In this document: piece by piece, positions 1 through 7,820 of the stretch
How the letters are laid out: each line of letters starts with the position of its first letter
Numbering within the stretch: the first letter of the stretch is position 1
Origin: Pseudomonadota bacterium
Lineage (GTDB): Bacteria; Pseudomonadota; Alphaproteobacteria; Rhizobiales; Rhizobiaceae
Direction: 5' to 3'
DNA: 64,000 nucleotides
Assembly (NCBI GenBank): GCA_023457435.1
Contig: JAEWLS010000036.1
Span: forward strand, 124,001 to 188,000
Made by a program: the position numbers and the translations under genes
Notes under the pieces: model-generated
The model's input: the letters and a program-made list of their open reading frames with translations, nothing else
Database searches by the model: none
Told to the model about the DNA's origin: nothing

Positions 1-3000
1 CGTCGTGCATGCGGCCTGAGCGCGCGACGATCTCGGAAAGCTCCTTCAATGCGTTGATCTGCTCGTTGACGGCGCGGCGCATCGCCGATGTCGACTCGCG
101 GGTTTCCTCCGGCAGCTCGAACACGCCCTTCTTGATCTCGGCGCGGGTCTCCTCGAGTTCGGAGCGGATCGTGCCGGCGGTGCGGCGCAGTTCGTCCGTC
201 GCCGCGGCGAACCGCTCCGTGGCCTGCTCGACTACGGCGCCGATGGACTGGCGGATCTGCTCGGTCGACGAGCGGGTCCGCGTCTCGGCCTTCTCGATCG
301 TGTTTTCGACCAGGCCCTCGAAGGACCGCATGATGCGCTCGATGTCCTCGGACTTCTTGACCAGACCGACGGACAGTTCCTCGAGCGCGCTCTGACGTTC
401 GCCAAGGGTTGCGGCCAGATTGTTCTGGGCGGAGCCCAGCAGGTCCGAAGCCGTGGCGAGCAACTTGCCATGCTCATCGAAGCGATTGGCGATGGAGGCG
501 ATGTCCTTTAGCGTCGACGACGACAGCTCGGTCAGGCGACCGGCGTTCTGGTCGATCAGTCGGGCCGAGCTGGCGAAGGTGTTGGCCGCCTTTTCGGCAG
601 TCGCCGCGAAACTCTCCGTCGTGTCGCCGAGGCGGGTGTCGAGGCCGGACAGGTTGCTGGCGGCGCTGTCGATAAGCTCGCCGAGCCGCGAGTTTGAGGC
701 GGACAGGCGATCGATCAGCGTCGCCACGCCGTCCATCAGGCCGCTTTTCGCAGCATCGACCGCCGTGAGCGTCTCGGCGGTGCGCGAGGCGAGGGCGCGG
801 ACCATCGCGGCGCTCTCCACGCGCAGCCGCTCCGTTGCCATCTGCGTTGCGCTCTCCAGCGTCTTCTGCAACTCGCCGCCGCTTTCGGCGAAGCGATCGA
901 CCAACGGCCGCGCCGTCGTATCGAGGATGTGCGCGATCTCTGCAGACCGCGCCGCCAGAAGCTCGTTCAGCTCCCGGGTGCGCGCTTCGATCGTGCCCGC
1001 CGCCTCGGCGGTGCGATTGCCGATCTCCGCATTTGCTGCGCTGAAGGTGTCGGCGATGGCGCTGGCGCGGGCCATCAGGCGCGACTCGGTCTGGAGCACA
1101 CGCTCGTAAAGCTGCTCGCCGGCCTTCTCGGCACCCTGCACCAGCCGCTGTTCGGCATCGGTGAGACCATTCGCGATGCGCGCGGCCACCTGCTCCGCGC
1201 CGCGGGCCAGCCGATGATCGGCGTCCTCGAGCACGGAAGCCACAGCGCGAGCGCGCTCATGCAGCTCCGCCGAGGTCTGATGGGTGCGGGCGATGATCTT
1301 CTGCTCGGCATCCTCGAAAGCCGTCGCGATCGTACCGGTGCGTTCGGCGATGCGCCGATCCGCATCCTCGAGCAGCCGACCCACTTCATCCGTGCGATGG
1401 ATGATCATGTGCGACATCGCGTGCGTGCGCTCGGCAATCTGCCTGTCGCTGTCGCTGAGCACGCGTGCAATTTCGCCGGTTCGCTCGGAAATCGCCTTAG
1501 CGAGCTCCTCCGTCCGGTCGCCGAGCTGACGCTCGTTGTCGGCAAGCACGCGGGTGATCTCGCCCGTGCGCTCGGTGAGCACCGTGGCGATCTCGCCGGT
1601 CCGCTCGGCGATCGCGCGCGAGATCTCGGCAGCACGGTCGGCAAGCTGGCTGTCGCTGTCGACGAGCAGGCGTCCGAGCTCGCCGGTACGGTCGGCAATC
1701 GCGGCCGAGATCTCGGCGGCACGGTCGGCAAGCTGCCGATCGCTGTCGCCCAACAGGCGACCCATCTCGCCGGTGCGCTCCGAAATCGCCTTCGCGATCG
1801 CATCGGTGCGGTCTCCGATGCGGCGATCCGCGTCGGCAAAGGCTTTCTCTGCCTCTTCGCCAAGCGCTGCCGTGACCTCGAGCACCTTCTCGCGAAGGGC
1901 ACCTGCCACCACGCCGGCGCTGCCTTCGAGCGCCACGCGTATGTTGTCGATGCCCGAGCCGAGGGCGCGTTCCATTGCGCCAGTGCGCTCCTCGATGACG
2001 CCGGACTGGCGGACGAAAGCCGATTCGATGCGCGCGATGTCGCTTTCTATCGCCGAACTGAGCTCGCCCTGGCGCGCGCCGATCCTGGCGATCTGCTCCG
2101 AGACCGTACCGGCCAGGGCAGCCTGCTGGGCCGAGAGGGCCGCTGCAAGAGCACTTTCGCGCTCGGCGATGGCGTCGATGAACTCGCGCTGGCGCTCTAC
2201 GAGAGTTGAAGCGAATACCTCGCCGCGGGCGGCGATCGCTTCGGCGTGGCCGGCGATCGCGGCATCGAGTTCGGTGCGGCGCTCGACCAGCTTCTGAAGG
2301 TCCTCGTCCAGTGCGGCAGCCATCGAGGCTCGGTTCTGAGCGAGCCGATCCAGGTGGCCCTGCAGGGCAGCATCAAGCTCCGCGCGCTCGCCGGCGAGCC
2401 GTTGCAGATCCTCGTCAAGGGCGCGCGCCATCAGGGCGCGGCCGCTGGACAGCTTATCGACATGGCTGTGGACCGCGCTGTCGATCGCTGCGCGGGCCTC
2501 GGTCAGGCGCTCGAGGTCTGCCTCGAGTGCCTTCGCCATCCCGTCGCGCTGCTCGGCGAGCTTCTCGAGGTCGGCTTCGAGCGCTTCAGAGACGCGGTTG
2601 CGGCTCTCAAGCAGCCTGGTAGCGAACTCCTCCGCGCGGCCGTCCAGCAGCGCGGACGTCGAAACGATCATCTCGTTGAGCCCGTTGCGCTGGTCGGCCA
2701 GCTTGTCCAGATCGGCCTGGAGGGCGTCCGCGACCTTGCCGCGGCTTTCGGCGAGACGATTCGAGAAGTCCTCGGCGCGGCCGTCGAGCATGGCCGAAGT
2801 CGACATGACCAGTTCGGCCATGTCGGCGCCGATCTTGGCGCGTCCCTCGTCGATGAGCGCCGAGACGTCCTGACGCGCCTCGTTGAAGGTGACGCCGATC
2901 TCGCGCGCACGCTCGACCAGGGTCTCATTGATCTGCCGGGCGCGGTTCTCCAGCGCGGCGTTGAGGCGCGCAGTGCCGGCATCGAGCGCTTCGGCGCGGG

Positions 3001-4396
3001 TCTCGAACTCGCCGATGAGGGCCATGCCGCGCTCGGAGAGCACGGTCTCGATGCTGCCGAGACGGCTGTCGAATTCGCGCGTCAAAGACTCTGTCGCGCC
3101 GGTGAGCAGGGACACCATTCCCGTCGTGCGCTGGTCGAGCATCTCCGACAGGGTGCGGCTGACGTCGTCCGTGCTTTGCGTCAGCGTGGCGATGCGCGTG
3201 TCGAGCATGTTCGCGAAAGCGTCGCCCGACGTCGTTATGCGGTCGGAAATAACGTCGAGCCGGCCGTCAATCGCGTCGTAGATGGCGGTGGATGCGCCGT
3301 TGATACGGTCGACCAGCGAATCGCCGGTCTGGCCGACGGTCGCGGAAAGCTGCCCGGAAGCCGACTTCACGGTCGCAAGCAGATCCTCGCCGGCTTTGCC
3401 GAGATCGAGGCGCAGATTTGTGCTGGCGCGGTCGAGCTCGTCGCGCAGACCTTCGTGAGCGCCCGAGATCGAGGCTCGTACGCGCTCGGCGTGGCTGATC
3501 ACCGCGTCGCGCTCGGAGCCGAGACCGTCGACGAGGGTACGAATTCGGATCTCGTTGTCGGAGTAGGCGCGCTCGAGCTCGCTGACTTCGGCGTGGACCA
3601 GCGTCTCCAGTTCCACGGCACGCGCGAGCGTGCGCTCGATGCCGTCTCCCATGGCCTGGACTTCGCGGCGCACTGCCTGGCCGACGGTCAAGATGCGATC
3701 CTGTGCGAGGCTCTCAGGTTCTGCCAGACGCATCGCGACTTCGGCCATGGAGCGGGCCGCGAGCCGCATCTCCTGGGCCCGGCGAACCATGATCGCAAAG
3801 CCCCAGAACAGCATGATCGGAACAACGATCGCGGTGGCGAGGCCGATGGCATATGGCGCGGCCATGAGGTCGGCGACCGAGCGAATCTGCCAGATGCCAG
3901 GCGCGTAGAGCACGTGACCGAGCGCAAGCCCGCCCGCGGCCCATGCCACGGACAGGGCAGCGATTGCCCAGTAGACGCCGTTCGAGGCCTGGCGCCCGAT
4001 GCCTTGCATGGCGGCGCGATAGTCCTTCTGGCGGTCGTCGTTTGCCGGCGTGAAGGGCGCCGGCTGCACCGACGTGGACGCCGGCTTGAGTTCAGCCGGG
4101 CGCAGTTCGGCCGCCGCCTGGGCGGGCTTAGGTGCGGGCGCCGATGGCTTCGCGGGCTGCTTGACCGGCGTGGCGACGGTAGCGGCCGGACGCTGCGGCG
4201 CAGGCCGGCTTTCCTTGACGATCTCGTCGGCAGCCTTGCTGATCTGCGCCTCGAGATCCGCCATCGAAGCGGCGATGTCGAGATCGGTGATCCCGCCGTC
4301 GAGGTCGCTCGCGGAGAGGTCGATGTCGAGCGCGTCTTCCAGTTCCCTGGCGACGTGATCGTCAATGCCCTTGGTCGTCGTCGTGTTACGCGCCAT
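1..4396 (-). CDS. Giant polar coiled-coil protein, GPR/RgsE-like (C-terminus cut off by the window edge)
   Basis: An open minus-strand frame runs from ATG at 4396 to the window edge without a stop, about 1465 residues. The N-terminus is acidic and then Pro/Ala-rich (residues 60-120). Two hydrophobic segments follow (about 141-163 and 182-204), and the rest is almost entirely charged alpha-helical repeat of apolipoprotein/kinesin-like appearance. This architecture matches the growth pole ring protein of Agrobacterium (RgsE in Sinorhizobium), about 2100 residues, which forms a ring at the growing pole and is needed for polar growth and rod shape. Function is inferred from architecture and taxon. 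The frame carries in-register tandem repeats (2207-2584). Long plus-strand ORFs over this gene are antisense shadows. An orphan Hpt gene lies divergently upstream. Confidence 0.85.
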   Translation of the reverse strand, partial: MARNTTTTKGIDDHVARELEDALDIDLSASDLDGGITDLDIAASMADLEAQISKAADEIVKESRPAPQRPAATVATPVKQPAKPSAPAPKPAQAAAELRPAELKPASTSVQPAPFTPANDDRQKDYRAAMQGIGRQASNGVYWAIAALSVAWAAGGLALGHVLYAPGIWQIRSVADLMAAPYAIGLATAIVVPIMLFWGFAIMVRRAQEMRLAARSMAEVAMRLAEPESLAQDRILTVGQAVRREVQAMGDGIERTLARAVELETLVHAEVSELERAYSDNEIRIRTLVDGLGSERDAVISHAERVRASISGAHEGLRDELDRASTNLRLDLGKAGEDLLATVKSASGQLSATVGQTGDSLVDRINGASTAIYDAIDGRLDVISDRITTSGDAFANMLDTRIATLTQSTDDVSRTLSEMLDQRTTGMVSLLTGATESLTREFDSRLGSIETVLSERGMALIGEFETRAEALDAGTARLNAALENRARQINETLVERAREIGVTFNEARQDVSALIDEGRAKIGADMAELVMSTSAMLDGRAEDFSNRLAESRGKVADALQADLDKLADQRNGLNEMIVSTSALLDGRAEEFATRLLESRNRVSEALEADLEKLAEQRDGMAKALEADLERLTEARAAIDSAVHSHVDKLSSGRALMARALDEDLQRLAGERAELDAALQGHLDRLAQNRASMAAALDEDLQKLVERRTELDAAIAGHAEAIAARGEVFASTLVERQREFIDAIAERESALAAALSAQQAALAGTVSEQIARIGARQGELSSAIESDIARIESAFVRQSGVIEERTGAMERALGSGIDNIRVALEGSAGVVAGALREKVLEVTAALGEEAEKAFADADRRIGDRTDAIAKAISERTGEMGRLLGDSDRQLADRAAEISAAIADRTGELGRLLVDSDSQLADRAAEISRAIAERTGEIATVLTERTGEITRVLADNERQLGDRTEELAKAISERTGEIARVLSDSDRQIAERTHAMSHMIIHRTDEVGRLLEDADRRIAERTGTIATAFEDAEQKIIARTHQTSAELHERARAVASVLEDADHRLARGAEQVAARIANGLTDAEQRLVQGAEKAGEQLYERVLQTESRLMARASAIADTFSAANAEIGNRTAEAAGTIEARTRELNELLAARSAEIAHILDTTARPLVDRFAESGGELQKTLESATQMATERLRVESAAMVRALASRTAETLTAVDAAKSGLMDGVATLIDRLSASNSRLGELIDSAASNLSGLDTRLGDTTESFAATAEKAANTFASSARLIDQNAGRLTELSSSTLKDIASIANRFDEHGKLLATASDLLGSAQNNLAATLGERQSALEELSVGLVKKSEDIERIMRSFEGLVENTIEKAETRTRSSTEQIRQSIGAVVEQATERFAAATDELRRTAGTIRSELEETRAEIKKGVFELPEETRESTSAMRRAVNEQINALKELSEIVARSGRMHD
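2207..2584 (-). repeat. Seven tandem 54-bp (18-residue) coiled-coil repeats
   Basis: Reading the minus strand from 2584 down to 2207 gives seven consecutive 18-residue units: ALEADLEKLAEQRDGMAK, ALEADLERLTEARAAIDS, AVHSHVDKLSSGRALMAR, ALDEDLQRLAGERAELDA, ALQGHLDRLAQNRASMAA, ALDEDLQKLVERRTELDA and AIAGHAEAIAARGEVFAS. Leu/Ala positions recur at fixed places, consistent with a 7+11 coiled-coil periodicity. The DNA copies have diverged, so this is an old protein-level repeat rather than a recent duplication. Confidence 0.85.
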
Positions 4397-4646
4397 GCCG
4401 CTCAACCCTCACTGAGCGCGGAAATCTCCCCAGGGGAGCCCCTCATTCCACGCCATACACCGGACACAAACTGCCAATGCGTATCGTAATGGTCCAAACT
4501 CGCAATTGGAACCGCGGAATCCGGCCATGTGTAAAACTTTAAACATAAGGTTAACGCACAGCATTCGAACGAAAAAATTCAGATTTCGGATCGGGCGTCG
4601 CGTTTCGGTCATTCCGGTCTGCCAGACTGCCGAAAGGAGTAGTGAC

Positions 4647-4985
4647 ATGAGTGCCGATTCGAACTCCGAGTTGGCCGCCGCCTTCGACCTCGCGCATCTC
4701 GACCGCCAGACGATGGGCGATGTGGCGCTGCGACGCGAGGTGCTGTCGCTGCTGTACCATCGTCTAGCGGAGAATGCGCGCCAACTGCGCACCGCGGGCG
4801 CCAAGGAGCGGGCGGATGTCGCGCACGCGATCAGAGGTTCGGCACGCGGCACCGGCGCCAACCGGCTGGCGAGCGCCGCCCAGGCGGTCGAGATGGCCCC
4901 AACGGAGGACATGCCCCTTCGCGTGCTGCTCGACCGGATCGACGAGGTGCGCGCCGTGTTGGCCAATGCCTTGAGGCCAGGTTGA
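4647..4985 (+). CDS. Orphan Hpt-domain phosphotransfer protein
   Basis: A 112-residue acidic helical protein. The region AHAIRGSARGTGANRL fits the Hpt signature (His, then a Gly-Ser/Ala-rich turn and a conserved Gly), with the His of AHAIRGS as the likely phospho-acceptor. I chose ATG 4647 because AAAGGAG lies at 4633-4639; the longer upstream reading looks non-coding. Such proteins relay phosphate between a hybrid kinase and a response regulator. No kinase is adjacent; CckA lies 10 kb away but normally uses ChpT. It is transcribed divergently from the GPR-like gene across about 250 bp. Confidence 0.7.
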   Translation: MSADSNSELAAAFDLAHLDRQTMGDVALRREVLSLLYHRLAENARQLRTAGAKERADVAHAIRGSARGTGANRLASAAQAVEMAPTEDMPLRVLLDRIDEVRAVLANALRPG

Positions 4986-5047
4986 CAGTGCGCCGGGAAT
5001 AGCTATGTCCGGCTTTCTCCCTCGCGATCCGCTACCGGACAATCGAA

Positions 5048-5368
5048 ATGGCCAAGATCACCTTCGTCGCCCATGACGGCACGCGCTTCGACGTGGATGC
5101 CGAAAACGGTTCGACCGTCATGGAAAACGCCATTCGCAACGGCGTTCCCGGCATCGAAGCCGAATGCGGTGGAGCCTGCGCGTGCGCGACTTGCCACGTT
5201 TACGTGGCGGACGACTGGTCTCCCGTCGTGGGTCGGCCCGAGCCTATGGAAGAGGACATGCTCGACTTCGCGTACGACGTACGTCCGACCTCGCGCCTGT
5301 CCTGCCAGATCAGGGTCAGCGATGCGGTGGACGGTCTTGTCGTCACGGTGCCGGAACGCCAGGGCTAA
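5048..5368 (+). CDS. 2Fe-2S ferredoxin, adrenodoxin type
   Basis: The 106-residue protein has the adrenodoxin-type cluster ligands: CGGACACATCH supplies Cys40, Cys46 and Cys49, and the fourth Cys is in the later RLSCQI. Such soluble ferredoxins pass electrons to Fe-S cluster assembly or to oxygenases and P450s. With no isc genes or P450 adjacent, the partner cannot be read from context. The stop codon (5366-5368) abuts the stop of the convergent DUF922 gene. Confidence 0.93.
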   Translation: MAKITFVAHDGTRFDVDAENGSTVMENAIRNGVPGIEAECGGACACATCHVYVADDWSPVVGRPEPMEEDMLDFAYDVRPTSRLSCQIRVSDAVDGLVVTVPERQG

Positions 5369-5962
5369 TCATCGCGCCCGGGCCAGCTTGCGCTCGAGCG
5401 AGCGCAGGAAGCGCTGCTCGAAGCCTTTTGCTTCCCTGACGTCGAACTGGTCCTGTTCCCGGTCGTGCTTGAGCAGAATGCGCTCGGTCAGCTCCGCTGC
5501 GCGTTTGGCGATCTCGTCGCAGCTGCGGGTGGGCTTGAGAGCCTTCAGCGCGGATTCCAGTTCGCGTCCGTGTGCCTCGGCGATCTTCACATGCTGCTCT
5601 TCGTGACGCTTGATGTCGTCCGAAAGCGTCTCCCAGATGAAGTGAACGTCGCGTCCGGCCCCGCTCTGCCGCCACCGCGGAAGAATGACCTTGGCCGAGA
5701 CCTTCACGTTCATCTTCGTGATGGCGCAGCCGCCGCGGACCTGGCCGTATTTCAGCTGGGTCTGGAACTCCATGCGCGTGGCGCCCGGATGGCGACGCCC
5801 GGTGCTATTGAGCTTCGGACCCTTGCGGGCGAGCTGGGATTCGATCTCGCTCACCGATTTGCCGGAAATGTTGAAGTAGCTGTAGGACTTGTTGAGGGAA
5901 GCCGCGGCGGCCGCCAGGGCCGACAATGCAAGCAGCAGAAACGGAAGCAGCAGTCGCGCCAT
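5369..5962 (-). CDS. Secreted DUF922 family protein with HExxH motif
   Basis: A 197-residue protein with a signal peptide (hydrophobic core about residues 3-22), so exported to the periplasm. HEEQH at residues 120-124 fits an HExxH zinc-protease motif as in DUF922 proteins. ATG 5962 is chosen because the signal peptide starts there and an AAAGGGGGG stretch precedes it; a longer upstream reading overlaps folP. Substrate unknown. It is divergent from folP and convergent with the ferredoxin gene. Confidence 0.75.
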   Translation of the reverse strand: MARLLLPFLLLALSALAAAAASLNKSYSYFNISGKSVSEIESQLARKGPKLNSTGRRHPGATRMEFQTQLKYGQVRGGCAITKMNVKVSAKVILPRWRQSGAGRDVHFIWETLSDDIKRHEEQHVKIAEAHGRELESALKALKPTRSCDEIAKRAAELTERILLKHDREQDQFDVREAKGFEQRFLRSLERKLARAR

Positions 5963-6108
5963 CGGCACCCCCCTTTGCGCAGGATGCGCGACAGCGTCGC
6001 CATGCGCAAATAATTTCAGCCCCGCGGAGGTGTCGATGGCGATTGTGGTTGATTTTCGCCGAGGCGGCCACCAGTAGCCCCTGCAGGCTTCGATTGGCGC
6101 GAAATACA

Positions 6109-6951
6109 ATGCGTATCTGGACATGGACCTTGGCGCACGGGCGCTCGATCAAACTGGGCGCCAGCGCGGTCATCATGGGCGTGCTTAACGTCACGCCCGA
6201 CAGCTTTTCGGACGGCGGCAGATATGCCGAGGCAGTCGCGGCTACGACGCATGCGGACTTCATGCGCGATGAGGGTGCGGTGATCGTCGACGTGGGTGGC
6301 GAGTCGACCCGGCCGGGAGCGGAACGCGTGGAGTCGGGGGCCGAGCAGGCGAGGGTGCTGCCTATCGTCCAGGCGCTCTCGAGGGCAGGGCATCTGATAT
6401 CGATAGATTCATATCGCGCATCGACGGCCGGGCTCGCCGTCGCGGCCGGCGCCCACATCGTCAACGACGTGAGCGGGCTGAGCGCCGATCCGCGTCTTCC
6501 CGATATCGTTGCGGAAAGCGGAGCCGGGCTCGTCATCATGCATACCGGGCGCGGCCGGCAAAAGCTTCCCGACGTCATCGACGACCAGTTGCATTTCCTT
6601 GGCAATGCCGTCGAAATCGCATTTCGCGCCGGCATCAAGAAGGAGCAGATCGTGCTCGATCCCGGATTCGGCTTCGCGAAGGAGACAGCCGACGAGAACA
6701 TCGAGCTGATGTCCCGTTTCGAGGAGCTGGCGGTGCTGGGATATCCCATGCTGGTCGGTACTTCGCGCAAGCGCTTCGTCGGCAGCATCACCAATCGCGA
6801 ACCGGCCGACCGTGACGCCGGCACAGCCGCGACCAGCGTCATCCTGCGCCTCAAGGGCGCATCGATCTTCAGGGTTCACAATGTCGCACCGAACCGCGAC
6901 GCCTTGCTGGTCGCGGATGCTATGCTGGTGGCCGAAGCATCTCAGGAGTAG
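6109..6951 (+). CDS. folP: Dihydropteroate synthase
   Basis: This enzyme joins 6-hydroxymethyl-dihydropterin diphosphate and p-aminobenzoate to make dihydropteroate in folate synthesis. The 280-residue TIM barrel shows the family signatures GVLNVTPDSFSDGG, VDVGGESTRPGAE, DPGFGFAK, GTSRKRFVG and the terminal RVHNV. ATG 6109 puts MRIWTW shortly before the first strand. It is the first gene of a folP-folB-folK operon; folB starts 3 bases after its stop. Confidence 0.96.
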   Translation: MRIWTWTLAHGRSIKLGASAVIMGVLNVTPDSFSDGGRYAEAVAATTHADFMRDEGAVIVDVGGESTRPGAERVESGAEQARVLPIVQALSRAGHLISIDSYRASTAGLAVAAGAHIVNDVSGLSADPRLPDIVAESGAGLVIMHTGRGRQKLPDVIDDQLHFLGNAVEIAFRAGIKKEQIVLDPGFGFAKETADENIELMSRFEELAVLGYPMLVGTSRKRFVGSITNREPADRDAGTAATSVILRLKGASIFRVHNVAPNRDALLVADAMLVAEASQE

Positions 6952-6954
6952 CGC

Positions 6955-7314
6955 GTGTATCAGATCAGAATGAGCAACTGCGCCTTCTTCGCGCGGCACG
7001 GGGTTCACGACGCCGAGGAACAACTCGGACAGCGCTTCTACGTCGATGCCGAGCTTCTGGTGATTCCAGAAGGCGTTCTCGAGGACGACGATATCGCCTC
7101 CACGGTCGACTATGGCGTGGCGTTCCAGGTCATCGAGCAGGTCGTGACCGGGCGGCGGCGGTTCCTCATCGAGGCGTTGGCCCTCGACATTGCGAAGAGC
7201 CTGTGCGCGCGGTTTCCGCAGATCGCCCGGGCCGACATCACGGTTCGCAAGCCGAACGCCCCGGTGCCCGGCGTCCTTGACCACGTCGAGGTCACCGTTT
7301 CGTGGCCGGACTAG
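6955..7314 (+). CDS. folB: Dihydroneopterin aldolase
   Basis: The 119-residue protein begins at GTG 6955, three bases after folP. It has the expected FFARHGVHDAEEQLGQRF start (pterin pocket and tunnel fold), the STVDYG segment, and the closing VRKPNAPVPG with the catalytic-region Lys. It converts dihydroneopterin to 6-hydroxymethyl-dihydropterin, the step before FolK. Its end overlaps the likely folK start. Confidence 0.95.
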   Translation: MYQIRMSNCAFFARHGVHDAEEQLGQRFYVDAELLVIPEGVLEDDDIASTVDYGVAFQVIEQVVTGRRRFLIEALALDIAKSLCARFPQIARADITVRKPNAPVPGVLDHVEVTVSWPD

Positions 7315-7820
7315 CCGTGAAGGCGTTCATCGGACTGGGCGGCAACATCGGCGACCCGCCCGCGGCGATGCACAGCGCGCTGGCCATGATCGCCGACGAT
7401 CCGAAGACGCGCGTTTCCGCCGTCTCGTCGCTCTATCGAACGCCGCCGTGGGGCAAGACCGACCAGCCGGACTTCTTCAACGCCGTTGCCGAAGTAGAGA
7501 CCGCTCTGTCGGCGCGGGCGCTGCTCGAGCTATGCCTGAGCGTCGAGACGAGATTGAAGCGCGTGCGAAGCGAGCGCTGGGGGCCCAGGAGCATCGACCT
7601 GGACATACTCGCCTTCGGCAGCACGGAGATCGACGAGCGCGGCCTTCAAATACCGCACCCGCGGATGACGGAGCGCGCCTTCGTACTCGTACCTCTTGCC
7701 GAGATCGCCCCCGACCTGACGATACGCGGGCGTAGCGTGACGGAATGGCTGAAGCTTCTTGAGACGTCGGGGATCGAGCGCCTCGACGACCCACGCTGGC
7801 GGAACCAGCGTTCGAACTAG
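7302..7820 (+). CDS. folK: 6-hydroxymethyl-dihydropterin pyrophosphokinase
   Basis: HPPK family: GLGGNIGDP at the N-terminus, SSLYRTPPWG, FFNAVAEVET and the signature RWGPRSIDLDILAFG with metal-binding Asp residues, then HPRMTERAFVLVPLAEIAP. It supplies the diphosphorylated pterin used by FolP. GTG 7302 (172 residues) has GAGG at 7288-7291 and overlaps folB; GTG 7317 is the alternative. The stop TAG (7818-7820) shares CTAG with the stop of the convergent antiporter gene. Confidence 0.95.
   Translation: MAGLAVKAFIGLGGNIGDPPAAMHSALAMIADDPKTRVSAVSSLYRTPPWGKTDQPDFFNAVAEVETALSARALLELCLSVETRLKRVRSERWGPRSIDLDILAFGSTEIDERGLQIPHPRMTERAFVLVPLAEIAPDLTIRGRSVTEWLKLLETSGIERLDDPRWRNQRSN

Noticed and set aside
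2246..4489. Open plus-strand frame of 747 codons (and a second of 426 codons at 929-2209)
   Set aside because: They lie antisense to the uninterrupted GPR-like minus-strand frame, have no domain, and have the His/Arg-rich composition expected of antisense reading of GC-rich coiled-coil genes.
4539..4555. Possible CtrA box TTAA...TTAAC upstream of the hpt gene
   Set aside because: The half-sites are separated by 8 instead of 7 bases, which is not a proper CtrA site.
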